A DNA stretch of 64,000 nt, from contig CAWESB010000025.1 of the NCBI GenBank assembly GCA_963811635.1, positions 3,793 to 67,792 on the forward strand, read 5' to 3'. The DNA is from JAIBJN01 sp963811635 (GTDB taxonomy: Bacteria; Actinomycetota; Thermoleophilia; Gaiellales; Gaiellaceae). Below the pieces are notes generated by a model. That model searched no databases. It saw only the letters and a list, made by a program, of their open reading frames with translations, and was not told the origin of the DNA. Each line of letters opens with the position of its first letter. Positions within the stretch are counted from its first letter, which is position 1. The position numbers and the translations under genes are program-made. Positions 8,618-20,413 of this stretch are shown here, piece after piece.

Positions 8618-8800
8618 GTGGTCGAGTGGATCGTGATCGGCGTGCTCTACGCCTGCGGGCTGCTCTTCTTCCAGCTGCTCGGCGGAATCGGAGCGGCCGG
8701 GCGCGCGATCGAGCGCTGGGGACGGGAGAGCTCGGCCCGGAGCCTGGAGCGCAGCGGGCTCAGCGCCGAGGACTTCGCGCGCGCGCGGCTTCGCCGCTAG
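8618..8800 (+). CDS. Small single-span membrane protein, 60 aa
   Basis: It begins at a GTG 4 bases after the serine hydrolase stop. Residues 4-27 (WIVIGVLYACGLLFFQLLGG) form one hydrophobic segment, followed by a basic, amphipathic tail ending ARARLRR. Not recognised as a named family. The tight spacing suggests co-expression with the hydrolase. Its stop overlaps the end of the next, convergent gene. Confidence 0.6.
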   Translation: MVEWIVIGVLYACGLLFFQLLGGIGAAGRAIERWGRESSARSLERSGLSAEDFARARLRR

Positions 8801-9087
8801 CCCGCGACGATCGCGTCGTAGGCCGACCGCTCGCACACCGCGAGCGCGGCCGGCGTGAGCGCACGGACCCGCCCCGAGGCCCGGTCGCCCGGGTGGAGGA
8901 CGCCCTCGGGCCCGTTCACCAGCCCGCTGAGGACGACGGCGAAGCGATCGCCGGCTTCGAGCTCCTCACCCGGAGCGAGCTCGTGGCGCTCCATCTCCCG
9001 CGCCAGCCGCGTCAGGGTCTCGCCCGGGAGGACGGACAGCTCGGCGACCCGCGCGAGCTCGTGCACGGTCGCCGCCTGGTGCCTCAT
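8797..9087 (-). CDS. Short cyclic-nucleotide-binding-domain-like protein
   Basis: 96 residues resembling a trimmed Crp/Fnr cNMP-binding beta-roll: MERHELAPGEELEAGDRFAV, then VLSGLVNG, then a C-terminal helix ALAVCERSAYDAIV. There is no DNA-binding domain, and the usual phosphate-binding cassette (FGE...RxA) is hard to see, so cAMP binding is doubtful. It could be a stand-alone sensor. Three adenylate/guanylate cyclase-like genes lie elsewhere in this window. Confidence 0.6.
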   Translation of the reverse strand: MRHQAATVHELARVAELSVLPGETLTRLAREMERHELAPGEELEAGDRFAVVLSGLVNGPEGVLHPGDRASGRVRALTPAALAVCERSAYDAIVAG

Positions 9088-9144
9088 CCGTCCGCAGGTC
9101 CTCCCACGGGAATCGAGTCTAGTGGCGGACCGAGGGCCGAAGGG

Positions 9145-9175
9145 CGAACGCCCCGCCGGAGGGACGGGGCGTTCG
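9145..9175 (-). terminator. Terminator hairpin downstream of the metalloprotease
   Basis: An 11-bp perfect stem (CGAACGCCCCG / CGGGGCGTTCG) with a 9-base loop lies 25 bases beyond the stop of the minus-strand metalloprotease gene. There is no long T-tract on either side, as is common in very GC-rich genomes. Confidence 0.6.
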
Positions 9176-9199
9176 TCGTCGGACGGGGGTGGAGGAGGC

Positions 9200-9910
9200 T
9201 TAGTCGAGCGAGCAGTCGTACGGGCCCTCCCCGGGCGGCGTCGGGGCGGTGCCCTCGATCGCCCAGGCGAAGACGAAGGCCAATGCGTCGATGTCGCAGT
9301 CGGACAGCACTGGATCGCCGAGGTCCGGCCAGCCGTAGCCCATCAGGTCGGTGCTCTCGAGCAGGTTCGTCGTGTGGCCGAGGCCGAGCGCATGGCCGAC
9401 CTCGTGCTCCGTCACCCAGCCGAGGTACTCGGGCGTGTACGGATCGCGGTCGAGGCTGGGCGGGAGATCCGAGCGGACGAGGATGTTCGGGCACTTGTGA
9501 TCGCCGCAGATCGCATAGCCCCCGAAGACGACGCCGCCCGCAGTCGGGACGTAGTGGACGACAATGTCCGCCGCTTGCCGCTTGGCGCCGGTGACGTCGC
9601 GGAGCGTGATCAGCCCGTCGAAGCACTCCTGCAACGTGCTCGACCAGGTCGCGATCGCCGAATGGATCGCCGCCAGCTGCTCGGGAGTTGCGCTCGGATG
9701 GGCCTGCACCGCGATGGTGAGGTGGGTGTGGTCCCACCAGTAGCCCGGATAGAAGTTGCTGAGGATGACCAGCGCGTCGGCGTTCGACTCGGGCAGGCCG
9801 CACGAGACCGAATTGACGGCTGGCGCCTCCTTGCGTCCCGCCGTTGCCGATGCGGGCGCGACGAGCGACAGGCACACGGCGAGCGTGACGAGCCCCTTGA
9901 CAATTTTCAT
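9200..9910 (-). CDS. Secreted matrixin-like zinc metalloprotease
   Basis: 236 residues. A Sec signal peptide occupies residues 1-24 (MKIVKGLVTLAVCLSLVAPA, cleavage after SATA). The metzincin zinc motif is TEHEVGHALGLGH (HExxHxxGxxH) with a following Met-turn-like DLMGYGWP. Six cysteines, including pairs in YAICGDHKC and near the C-terminus, suggest disulfides. The start ATG at 9910 has an AGGGGAC Shine-Dalgarno; the longer upstream open frame is Arg/Ser-rich and not coding. It is probably an extracellular protease. Confidence 0.88.
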   Translation of the reverse strand: MKIVKGLVTLAVCLSLVAPASATAGRKEAPAVNSVSCGLPESNADALVILSNFYPGYWWDHTHLTIAVQAHPSATPEQLAAIHSAIATWSSTLQECFDGLITLRDVTGAKRQAADIVVHYVPTAGGVVFGGYAICGDHKCPNILVRSDLPPSLDRDPYTPEYLGWVTEHEVGHALGLGHTTNLLESTDLMGYGWPDLGDPVLSDCDIDALAFVFAWAIEGTAPTPPGEGPYDCSLD

Positions 9911-10056
9911 GGTGTCCCCTTCTCGTGAACCACGTGGGTGCCGGCCCGGCTTCGCGGGCGTCGCGTCTTTCTTCACAGATTCGCGAGGGCGGCAAACCTT
10001 GCAGCTGCATGCTTGCCGTCCCGCGTCGCACCGCCCGACCGAAGTAGGCTCGACCC

Positions 10057-10575
10057 ATGGCATCTTCGGCGCAGCTCGCGGACTGGCGGACCTGCCCGCG
10101 CTGTGGGGCGCGCCTCGATCATGCGGAACGGTCGGTGCACTGCCCGTCGTGCGGCCTCGAGGAGTACGCGAACCCGGCGCCGACCGCGTGCGCGCTGATC
10201 CGGGACGACGAGGGGCGGATCCTCCTCGCACGCCGCGCTGGGGATCCGGGAGCCGGGCTCTGGGACCTGCTCGGAGGCTTCCTGGACGAAGGCGAGGAGC
10301 CGGTGGAGGCGCTGCGGCGCGAGCTGCGCGAGGAGACGGGGCTCGAAATCGAGCCCGGCGAGTTTCTCGGCGGCATCCCGGACCGGTACGGAGAGGAGGG
10401 GCACTGGACCGTGAACCTCTACTGGGAGGTGCGGCTCGGCGCCGGGGAGCCCGAGCCCGCGGACGACGTCGCGGAGCTCGCATGGTTCCCCGCCGACGCT
10501 CTGCCGCCGCGGGCCGAGTTCGCCTTCCCCAACACGGTCGAGCTCCTCGAGCGGGCCGGAGCCGCCTTCTCCTAG
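10057..10575 (+). CDS. NUDIX hydrolase with N-terminal zinc ribbon
   Basis: 172 residues. Residues 12-36 hold a zinc ribbon (CPRCGARL ... CPSCG), like that of NudC-type enzymes. The Nudix box spans GFLDEGEEP...RELREETGL and matches Gx5Ex7REUxEExGU. Likely substrates are NADH, ADP-ribose or another nucleoside diphosphate derivative. The gene is 1 base upstream of the EamA exporter start, so the two are probably one transcript. Confidence 0.88.
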   Translation: MASSAQLADWRTCPRCGARLDHAERSVHCPSCGLEEYANPAPTACALIRDDEGRILLARRAGDPGAGLWDLLGGFLDEGEEPVEALRRELREETGLEIEPGEFLGGIPDRYGEEGHWTVNLYWEVRLGAGEPEPADDVAELAWFPADALPPRAEFAFPNTVELLERAGAAFS

Positions 10576-10576
10576 C

Positions 10577-11417
10577 GTGCTCGGCCCACTGCTCGCGCTC
10601 ACGGCCAGCCTCAGCTGGGGCGTCGGCGACTTCCTCGGCGGGCTCCGGGCCAAACGGCTGCCCGTGCTGACCGTCCTGGTCATCTCGCAGGCGGCCGGGG
10701 TCACGAGCATCGCGCTCGTCGTCGCGATCAGGGCGGTCGGCCCGCCGGAGGCCCGCTACGTCGGGTCTGCGGTGCTGGCGGGCATCTGCGGCGCGATCGG
10801 CCTGGCGGCGCTGTACCGCGGGCTTGCCGTTGGCCCGATGAGCGTCGTCGCGCCGATCTCGGCGACGGCAGCCGTCGTCCCGGTCGTGTTCGGGATCGCC
10901 AGCGGCGAGCGCCCGAGCGCGCTCCAAAGCCTCGGGATCGCCCTCGCGTTGCGCGGGTGTCGTGCTCGCCTCGCGCGCACGAGACGCGGACGGTAGGCGG
11001 AGCACGGTGAGGGAGGGAGTCGGTCTCGCGCTCGTCGCCGCGGTCGCGTTCGGCCTGCTCCTCGTCGCCCTCGGCGAGGCGAGCGAGGGCGACGCTCTCT
11101 GGGGCACGCTCTCGATGCGGACGACCTCGTTCAGCCTGCTCGTCCTGACGGCGCTCCTGCTCCGGCCGAGCTTTGCGCTCGGCGAGCGCGACCTCCCGGT
11201 GCTCCTCCTGATCGGCGTGCTCGACACGCTCGGCAACGCGCTCTTCGCCGTGGCGACGACGAAGTCCCTGCTCAGCCTCGTCGCCGTCCTCGGCCAGCTC
11301 TACCCGGTGGTGACGGTGCTGCTCGCGCGCGTGCTCCTCGGGGAGCGGCTCTCGGGCAGCCAGGGCGCCGGTGTCGTCAGCACCTTCGCCGGCGTGGCCC
11401 TCATCACCGCGGGCTAG
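10577..11417 (+). CDS. EamA/DMT-family transporter (frame-shifted)
   Basis: The first half (GTG 10577 to about 10951) encodes transmembrane segments beginning LLALTASLSWGVGDFLGGL and ending LQSLGIALAL; the second half continues one frame later from AGVVLASR to FAGVALITAG. Dropping a single base at about 10952 gives a continuous 279-aa protein with two EamA repeats and about 10 membrane segments, the normal size. DMT exporters move amino acids, sugars or other metabolites; the substrate is unknown. The shift is probably an inserted base. Confidence 0.82.
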
Positions 11418-11453
11418 CGACCCCGGCCACGACTAGCCGGACGGCCAGGAACG

Positions 11454-11471
11454 ATAGGCCGAACGGCCTAT
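11454..11471. promoter_or_regulatory. 18-bp palindrome upstream of the 46-aa ORF
   Basis: ATAGGCCG-AA-CGGCCTAT is a perfect inverted repeat between the EamA stop and the ATG at 11508. Its right arm runs into TATACA, a plausible -10 element, so this may be a combined promoter and operator. A similar GGCCTATA sequence occurs at about 15299-15306, upstream of the candidate structured RNA. Confidence 0.45.
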
Positions 11472-11507
11472 ACAGGCCTTGCGCCGCGCAGCCGATAATC
11501 GGGCCAC

Positions 11508-11648
11508 ATGGACTACGGGACACACTCGATCGAAGATCACCTGCGCGACGACTGGGTTGACGCCTGGATTGCGGAGGGCCTCGACGCCGTCGAGACTTTC
11601 CTCCGCAACCATGCGGCGTTCGACACCTTTCTCGAGGACCGCGAGTAG
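11508..11648 (+). CDS. Small acidic protein, 46 aa
   Basis: ATG 11508 to TAG 11648 encodes 46 residues, beginning MDYGTHSIEDHLRDDW and ending FDTFLEDRE. The peptide is strongly acidic (13 Asp/Glu) with several aromatic residues and no membrane segment. Codon use looks coding (GC-rich third positions, little repetition) and a palindrome with a -10-like sequence sits just upstream. Not recognised as a named family. No strong Shine-Dalgarno is seen (GGGCCAC before ATG), so it may be leaderless or weakly translated. Confidence 0.5.
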   Translation: MDYGTHSIEDHLRDDWVDAWIAEGLDAVETFLRNHAAFDTFLEDRE

Positions 11649-11828
11649 CGGTCTCGGAAGGCGTCAGAGCTCCTGACGCAATGAGGCCTGTGCCGCCGGG
11701 CCGCGCTGCTCGCCCCGAGGACGGCGTCCTCGGTCGCGCCCGTAGCTCATCGCTACGAACGCTCCCTGCGTCCTTGCCTCGAAGCGACCATCGCACCCCG
11801 GCGACGAGGCTCCATTACGTCAGGAACT

Positions 11829-12152
11829 CTAGGCCTCTTCGGCGAGGCCCAGCGACCGCTCGAGCATCTGCTTCGGCTGTGCGCCGATAGCGGCGGCTGC
11901 GGGCTCCCCGCCCTTGAAGAGCAGGATCGTGGGGATCGACAGGATCCCGTAGCGCTGCTGCAGCTCCGGCTCCTCGTCGATGTTGACCTTGACGACGCGG
12001 AGCTCGTCCGCGCGCTCCTCGGCGATCTGCGCGAGGATGGGCGAGACGGCGCGGCAGGGGCCGCACCACTCCGCCCAGAAGTCGACGATCACCGGGCGCT
12101 CGCTCTGGAGCACCTCGGTGTCGAATTGCGTGGTTGTGATGGCTTCTGGCAT
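11829..12152 (-). CDS. trxA: Thioredoxin
   Basis: 107 residues, standard length. The active site is WAEWCGPCRAVSPIL (canonical WCGPC) at about residues 29-43, with the cis-proline segment YGILSIPTILLFKGGE. It is a cytoplasmic disulfide reductase. It starts 28 bases from the divergent ileS start. It differs from the second thioredoxin at 36264, which has a CQPC active site and belongs to the glycine-reductase operon. Confidence 0.95.
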   Translation of the reverse strand: MPEAITTTQFDTEVLQSERPVIVDFWAEWCGPCRAVSPILAQIAEERADELRVVKVNIDEEPELQQRYGILSIPTILLFKGGEPAAAAIGAQPKQMLERSLGLAEEA

Positions 12153-12180
12153 ACCTCTCCAAACGTAGACTGACCCGCGA

Positions 12181-15238
<3,058 letters not shown>

Positions 15239-15282
15239 CGACGCCTCAGCGTACTGCTTACAAACGATACGCCAATGGTTTT

Positions 15283-15439
15283 CAAAGATGGGCCGGTCGG
15301 CCTATAGGAACTGGTGGCGCGGAGCGTTAGCGTGGCCACACTGGGCGATGCGAACCGCGGTGTGTGTCCCTGGCCATGTAAGCCGCGGTGAGCAATCTGG
15401 GAAGGCCCGCCGCGCTTACCCCCCGAGCGGCGGGCTTTT
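15283..15439 (+). ncRNA. Candidate structured small RNA ending in a terminator
   Basis: Between ileS and the kinase gene lies non-coding sequence that can fold into a long rod: GGGCC (from 15290) with GGCCC near 15404; CGCGG with CCGCG; and CGTGGCCA with TGGCCATG (8 pairs including G:U). It ends in a clear intrinsic terminator at 15405-15439. A TATAGG element at about 15303 with TTTTCA 18 bases upstream could be the promoter. Length and rod shape recall 6S RNA, but no conserved sequence confirms a family; an attenuator or riboswitch for the downstream kinase is the alternative. Confidence 0.35.
15405..15439 (+). terminator. Intrinsic terminator between ileS and the sensor kinase
   Basis: GCCCGCCGC pairs with GCGGCGGGC across a 13-base loop and is followed directly by TTTTCCCTTT. 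This is one of the best rho-independent terminators in the window and would end the candidate RNA or any ileS read-through. Confidence 0.75.
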
Positions 15440-15527
15440 CCCTTTCTAGAAGCCGTTTTCGACCGACCGCCGTGCGGCGGGCGGCCGTGGCCCGTCGCTC
15501 CGACCTATCATCAACGCGAGACGCCCG

Positions 15528-18500
15528 GTGACTGCCGACCGTCAGACGATGCTGCTGCACGCCGTCCCACTTCTGATCCTGGCCGTGCTCTACGGCCTCC
15601 TCTCGATTCTGATCGGCGTCTCGCTGCTGCGCGAGCGGCGCGCGTCGGTGCTCGGCCTCGGCATCTGGCTGCTCTTCACCGTCGTCGCGGTCCTGTCGGC
15701 GCTGATCGCCGGGCTCGCGCTCGCCGACCGCGACGTCCTCGCGGACGAGCCCTCCTGGCTGATCATCCTCGCGGCCGCCGCGGTGGCCGTGCCGGGTCTG
15801 CTCGTTCTCGTCCGCGGGCACGACCGCGGCCTGCTCGTGACCGCCGGCAGGCGCGTCCACGAGGCGGAGGAGATCGCGACCGAGCGCGGCCGCGAGGCCG
15901 ACGCGATCGCGCGCCTGTCGTCCGCGCTCGCCGGCGCACAATCCGGGGAGGACGCCGCCGCCTCGCTCTTCGACGAGGTCGAGGCGCTGCTCTCGACCGA
16001 GGCGCTGCTGCTCGCCCACGTCGACGAGGACCTCCGGCTCGCGACCGGGCTCGCGGCGCGCGGCGTCGACGAAACCTGGTGGCGGGGGGTGACGCTCGAC
16101 CTCGACAAGGACTCCGGCGCAATCGTGGCGGTCGTCCGCGACCGCACGCCGATCTCGATCCCCGACGTCCTCGCCGACCCCAACGTCAACCGCGCGCTGG
16201 CCGACGCCAGCGGCGCGAAGAGCGCGGCCTTCGTGCCGCTCTTCTCGGAGGGAGACGTGGTCGGCGTCCTCGTCGCGGCGACGCAGACGAGCCGGCGGAG
16301 CTTCACGGATGCCGAGCTGGCTCTCGTGCAGGGCCTGGCGAGCGAGGCGGCGCTCGCCCTCGGGCGGACGCGCTCGAACGAGGCGCTGCGGGCGGCCGTC
16401 GAGCGCGAGCGGCTGATTGCAGAGATCGGCCGGCGCGTTCGTTCCGAGCTCGACCTCGACACCGTCCTCCGCGTCGCCGTCGAGGAGACGGCGAAGGCGG
16501 TCGGCGTGTCGCGTTGCTTCATCCGGCTCGGCGAGCTGGGGGAGCCGATGCCGATCCTCGCCGAGTGGAATGCGCCCGGGGTCGAGTCGGTGGAGGAGGT
16601 TGCGCCCAGGCTTCCGGCGCTCAACCTCGCGGCGCGGGACCGTCGCACGATCGTCGTGGACGACGCGGAGACGTCCCGGGAGATCGCGGACCCGGCTCTC
16701 GGCGACAAGCAGGCGCTCCTCGACCTCGGCACGCGCGCGACGCTCGCGACGCCCATCGTCGTCTTCGACGGGATCATCGGCGTCTTCGGCCTCCACCGGG
16801 ACCAACCCACCCGCTGGCTTCCCGGCGAGGTGGCGCTGGCCGAGGCCGTCGCACGCGAGCTCGGGCTGGCGATCCACACGGCGCGGCTCCTGGGCGAGAA
16901 CGCGCAGCGGCTGCGCCGCCAGGAGACGCTGATCGAGGCGGCGCACGTGCTCACGAGCGACCTGCGCTTCGAGTCGGTCATCCGCCGGCTCGTGGAGGAG
17001 GTCGTCGCGTTGACGGGCGCCGACGCGGCCGACTGCTGGATCTACGAGCCCGACCGGACGTTGCTCCGCTGCCACGCCGTCGTCGGCGTTCCGGAGTGGA
17101 ACGTCGGCCGCCAGATCCCACCGGACGGGACGATCGGGCTCGCGCTGCGGAGCGGGAAGTCCGTCCTCAAGCACGACTTCGCCACGACGGAGCAGCCGCC
17201 GCCGAGCCCGCCGTATGCGGTCTTCAGCGACGTGATGTCGACCCCGATCACCTGGCTCGGCGAGGCGCGCGGCGTCCTCGGCGTCTGCTCGCGCGAGCCG
17301 GGGCGGTTCCACGAGAGCGACATCGAGGTGGTCGAGGCCTTCGCCCGCTTCGCCTCGCTGGCGCTTCACAACGCGGAGAGCTTCGAGGAGCGCGAGCGGC
17401 AGACCCAGGTTCAGCGCGGCTTCTACCGCGTCGCCGAGGTGCTCGGGTCGACGCTCTCGCGGGCGGAGACTCTCGACGCGCTCGCGCAGGCCGCGTGCGA
17501 CGCCCTGGGCGGGGATGCCGCGCTCGTGCTCGAGCTGCAGGGCGATGCCGTGCTGCTGGCCGGAGCGCACGAGCTCCCACAGAGCCTTCGCGGCGGCTTC
17601 GCCGCAGCCGAGGGACGGAGCCTCTGGCCCTTCCCTGGCCCCGGCGCGGACGAGACGATCCTCGCCTCGCCGGAGCTGGCCGAGGACGAGCGCTTCGGCG
17701 ACGCTCTGCGCGCGCCGCTCGCTGCCGCGGGCTACCGCTCGCTCCTCTGCGCGCCGGTTGCCGGCGGCCGGGACCAGGCGTACGCCGTCGCGGTCGTCTT
17801 CCGCGAGGCGCGGGCCTTCACCGACGAAGACATCCTGCTCACCCGGCACCTGAGCGGCGCCGCGGGCGGTGCGCTCGAGCGCAGCGAGCTGTTCGAGGGC
17901 GAGCGTCGCGCGCGCACGTTCGCCCAGCGCCTGGCCGGTGTCGGCGCGCTGCTCTCCACGAGCCTCGACCCTGCGGTGGTTGCGGGCGAGGTCGTGCGCG
18001 AGGCGCCGGAGCTGCTTGCGGCGGACGCCGCCGTCCTGCGCCTGCTCGAAGGCGACGACCTCGTCGTTCGGGCGGCAGCCGGGCCGGAAACCGAGCGGCT
18101 CGTCGGCTCGCCGTCGGACTCGACCGCCGGCGTCTCGGGCGCGGTCATCCAGTCCCGGTCGGTGCTCGCCGTGCCGGACGTGCGCGAGCAGCCGCGCCTC
18201 TCGCGCGGCGACCTCCTGCTCGAGCGAGGAATGTGCGCGTGCGTCGCGGTGCCGCTCCAGGCCCACGGCGGGGGGCTTTACGGCGTCCTGACGGTTTACT
18301 CACGCGCGCCGCGGGCCTGGCGCGAGGACGATGTCGAGTCGCTCTCGGCCCTCGCCGCCGCCGCCTCCGCATCGGTCGCGAACGCCGAGCTGTATCAGCG
18401 CGTCGCGGAGGAGAAGGAGCGCAGCGGCGCGATCCTGGCGAACATCGCCGACGGCATCGTCGCCGTCGGGCGCGACGAGGCGATCGTGCTCTGGAACTCG

Positions 18501-19457
18501 ATGGCCGAGCAGATAACCGGTGTGCCGGCGTCGGAGGCGCTCGGCCGGCGCGTCCCCGAGGTGCTGCAACGGGAGCTCGCCGCCGACGGCGCCGACGGAG
18601 AGGGCGAGCGCCACATGGCGATCCGCCGCGGCGGGAACGAGGTCTGGCTGGCGCTCACCGAGGCCGTCATGCTCGACCCGGCTGGCGCGGTGGCGGGGCG
18701 CATCTTCGCCTTCCGCGACGTCTCCCGGGAGCGCGTCGTCGAGCAGATGAAGTCGGACTTCGTCTCGACCGTCTCGCACGAGCTGCGCACGCCGCTCACG
18801 TCCATCTACGGCTTCGCCGAGACCCTCATGCGCGACGATGTCGACTTCACGGACACCGAGCGCGAGACCTTCCTCCGCTACATCGCGTCGGAGTCGGAGC
18901 GCCTCATCCGCATCGTCGACGAGCTCCTCAACGTCGCGCGGCTCGAGGCCGGGACGCTCGCGGTCACGCTGACGCCCGTCGACCTCGGCGCGGCCGCGCG
19001 CGAAGCGGTCTCGACCGCCCGTGAGCAGGACGGAGGCCTCCACCGCTTCCTCGTCGAGGTCGACCCGGCGGAGCTCGCCGTCCGAGCCGACAGGGAGAAA
19101 TTGGGGCAGGTGCTCGCCAACCTGCTCGACAACGCCGCCCGCTACTCGCCCGAAGGCGGGACGATCACCGTCTCCGCGCGGGGCGGGATCGACGCGGCCG
19201 AGATCACGGTGTCTGACGAGGGAATCGGGATTCCACGGGCCGACCAGCAGCGCATCTTCTCGAAGTTCTTCCGCGCCGAGCGGGCGCCCGCGGGCCAGGG
19301 GACGGGCCTCGGCCTCTTCCTCGTCCGCGGCCTCGTCACCGCCATGGGCGGACGGATCTGGGTCGACTCGGACGAGGGCGACGGCTCGCGCTTCACCTTC
19401 GAGCTCCCGCTCTCTGGCCGGGAGCCCGCCGACACCTACCCGCTGGAGGTCTCGTGA
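15528..19457 (+). CDS. Membrane sensor histidine kinase with about five GAF domains and a PAS domain
   Basis: 1309 residues. Three membrane segments (about 8-30, 38-62, 72-92) are followed by tandem GAF-like domains beginning near residues 120, 300, 470, 640 and 800, each opening with a helix such as IAEIGRRVRSELDLDTVLRV or VLTSDLRFESVIRRLVEEV. A PAS domain follows (about 965-1070). HisKA is next, with phospho-acceptor His1084 in VSHELRTPLTSIYGF, and then an HATPase_c domain with LANLLDNAARYSPEGG and TGLGLFLVRG. The multiple GAFs suggest integration of several small-molecule or redox signals. It overlaps the downstream response regulator by 4 bases. The start is GTG 15528; ATG 15549 is also possible. 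Confidence 0.9.
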   Translation: MTADRQTMLLHAVPLLILAVLYGLLSILIGVSLLRERRASVLGLGIWLLFTVVAVLSALIAGLALADRDVLADEPSWLIILAAAAVAVPGLLVLVRGHDRGLLVTAGRRVHEAEEIATERGREADAIARLSSALAGAQSGEDAAASLFDEVEALLSTEALLLAHVDEDLRLATGLAARGVDETWWRGVTLDLDKDSGAIVAVVRDRTPISIPDVLADPNVNRALADASGAKSAAFVPLFSEGDVVGVLVAATQTSRRSFTDAELALVQGLASEAALALGRTRSNEALRAAVERERLIAEIGRRVRSELDLDTVLRVAVEETAKAVGVSRCFIRLGELGEPMPILAEWNAPGVESVEEVAPRLPALNLAARDRRTIVVDDAETSREIADPALGDKQALLDLGTRATLATPIVVFDGIIGVFGLHRDQPTRWLPGEVALAEAVARELGLAIHTARLLGENAQRLRRQETLIEAAHVLTSDLRFESVIRRLVEEVVALTGADAADCWIYEPDRTLLRCHAVVGVPEWNVGRQIPPDGTIGLALRSGKSVLKHDFATTEQPPPSPPYAVFSDVMSTPITWLGEARGVLGVCSREPGRFHESDIEVVEAFARFASLALHNAESFEERERQTQVQRGFYRVAEVLGSTLSRAETLDALAQAACDALGGDAALVLELQGDAVLLAGAHELPQSLRGGFAAAEGRSLWPFPGPGADETILASPELAEDERFGDALRAPLAAAGYRSLLCAPVAGGRDQAYAVAVVFREARAFTDEDILLTRHLSGAAGGALERSELFEGERRARTFAQRLAGVGALLSTSLDPAVVAGEVVREAPELLAADAAVLRLLEGDDLVVRAAAGPETERLVGSPSDSTAGVSGAVIQSRSVLAVPDVREQPRLSRGDLLLERGMCACVAVPLQAHGGGLYGVLTVYSRAPRAWREDDVESLSALAAAASASVANAELYQRVAEEKERSGAILANIADGIVAVGRDEAIVLWNSMAEQITGVPASEALGRRVPEVLQRELAADGADGEGERHMAIRRGGNEVWLALTEAVMLDPAGAVAGRIFAFRDVSRERVVEQMKSDFVSTVSHELRTPLTSIYGFAETLMRDDVDFTDTERETFLRYIASESERLIRIVDELLNVARLEAGTLAVTLTPVDLGAAAREAVSTAREQDGGLHRFLVEVDPAELAVRADREKLGQVLANLLDNAARYSPEGGTITVSARGGIDAAEITVSDEGIGIPRADQQRIFSKFFRAERAPAGQGTGLGLFLVRGLVTAMGGRIWVDSDEGDGSRFTFELPLSGREPADTYPLEVS

Positions 19458-19909
19458 CCCGCGTGCTCGTGATCGACGACGAGGCGCCGATCCGGCTCCT
19501 CTGCCGCGTCAACCTCGAGGCCGAGGGGATGCAGGTCAGCGAGGCAGGCGACGGCCCCGGCGGTCTCGACCTCGCCCGGGCCCAGCGTCCCGACGTCATC
19601 CTCCTCGACGTGATGATGCCCGGGCTCGACGGCTGGCGGGTCGCCGAGATGCTCCTCGACGACCCGGTCACGAGCGACATCCCGATCGTCTTCCTCACCG
19701 CCCGCGCCGACGTGCGCGACCGCGCCCGGGGCATTGACCTGGGCGGCCTCGAGTACATCACGAAACCGTTCAACCCGGTCGAGCTGGCGACGCTCGTGCG
19801 CAGCGTGCTGGCCGCCCTCGAGCGCGGCGAGCGCGAGCGGCTGCGCAGCGACAAGCTCGCCCAGCTGCGTGAGCTGTTCGAAGGCGCTTCGGAGAGCTCG
19901 AAGCCCTAG
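19454..19909 (+). CDS. Single-domain response regulator (receiver)
   Basis: 151 residues comprising a CheY-like receiver: VLVIDDEAPIRLLCRV (acidic pocket), DVILLDVMMPGLDGWR (phospho-Asp about residue 54), VFLTARAD and the conserved Lys in YITKPFNPVE. A C-terminal helical tail of about 30 residues follows, but no DNA-binding domain. Coupled by a 4-base overlap to the large GAF kinase, which is its probable phosphodonor; output is likely by protein-protein contact. The stop overlaps the convergent CAP-domain gene. Confidence 0.9.
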   Translation: MTRVLVIDDEAPIRLLCRVNLEAEGMQVSEAGDGPGGLDLARAQRPDVILLDVMMPGLDGWRVAEMLLDDPVTSDIPIVFLTARADVRDRARGIDLGGLEYITKPFNPVELATLVRSVLAALERGERERLRSDKLAQLRELFEGASESSKP

Positions 19910-20343
19910 CGGAAGCGCGCGACGGCCATCTCGACGCAGCCGTAGCTGCGCCAGGAGCCGCGCGTCCAGCCCGCGCCGACGTAGCGGAACCCCGGCCTTA
20001 GCAGGAGGGCGCGGTGTCCCGGACTGTCGAGCCACATCCGCACCGCCTGCGCCGGCCGGAACCAGGAGCACGTGCCCCAGGCGAGAATCTCGCCCGTCCC
20101 GGAGGCGAGCCGCGCGTGGTAGAAGGAATCCGCGCGGACGAGGTAGAGCGACCACGAATGGGCGCCCCGGTTGAGGGCGGCCCGCATGTGGAGCCTGCGC
20201 AGCCCGTGTGCGGCGCGGACATCGTTGATCCGCTCGACCAGCCGCCTCTCGATCGGGTTCGGCGCGGCCTGCGTGGGCGCTGCGACGACGAGCGCACAGA
20301 TGCAGGTCAGCAGTGCAAGGAATGTCTTCAGTCGTCCTGGCAT
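19906..20343 (-). CDS. Secreted CAP-domain (SCP/PR1-like) protein
   Basis: 145 residues from ATG 20343 (an upstream ATG at 20373 adds 10 residues). A signal peptide occupies about residues 1-26 (LKTFLALLTCICALVVAAPT, then QA). The CAP core has LVERINDVRAAHGLRRL, a central RGAHSWSLYL, and WLDSPGHRALLL, the classical CAP signature 2-like SPGHRxxLL. CAP proteins are secreted; bacterial members have unclear roles in surface lipid or protein binding. Confidence 0.85.
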   Translation of the reverse strand: MPGRLKTFLALLTCICALVVAAPTQAAPNPIERRLVERINDVRAAHGLRRLHMRAALNRGAHSWSLYLVRADSFYHARLASGTGEILAWGTCSWFRPAQAVRMWLDSPGHRALLLRPGFRYVGAGWTRGSWRSYGCVEMAVARFR

Positions 20344-20413
20344 GCGGCGAGGTTGCCAGACCGATGTCGGCATCCGGTTCGGAAAGCGTTAGCGTTATTT
20401 GAGGAGGGCGATC

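Noticed and set aside
12153..12180. T-box or other leader for ileS
   Set aside because: Only 28 bases separate ileS from the divergent trxA, too short for a T-box.
15327..18266. Long minus-strand open frame opposite the GAF kinase
   Set aside because: Antisense shadow of the kinase gene with no recognisable domain; the plus strand shows clear GAF, PAS and HisKA motifs.
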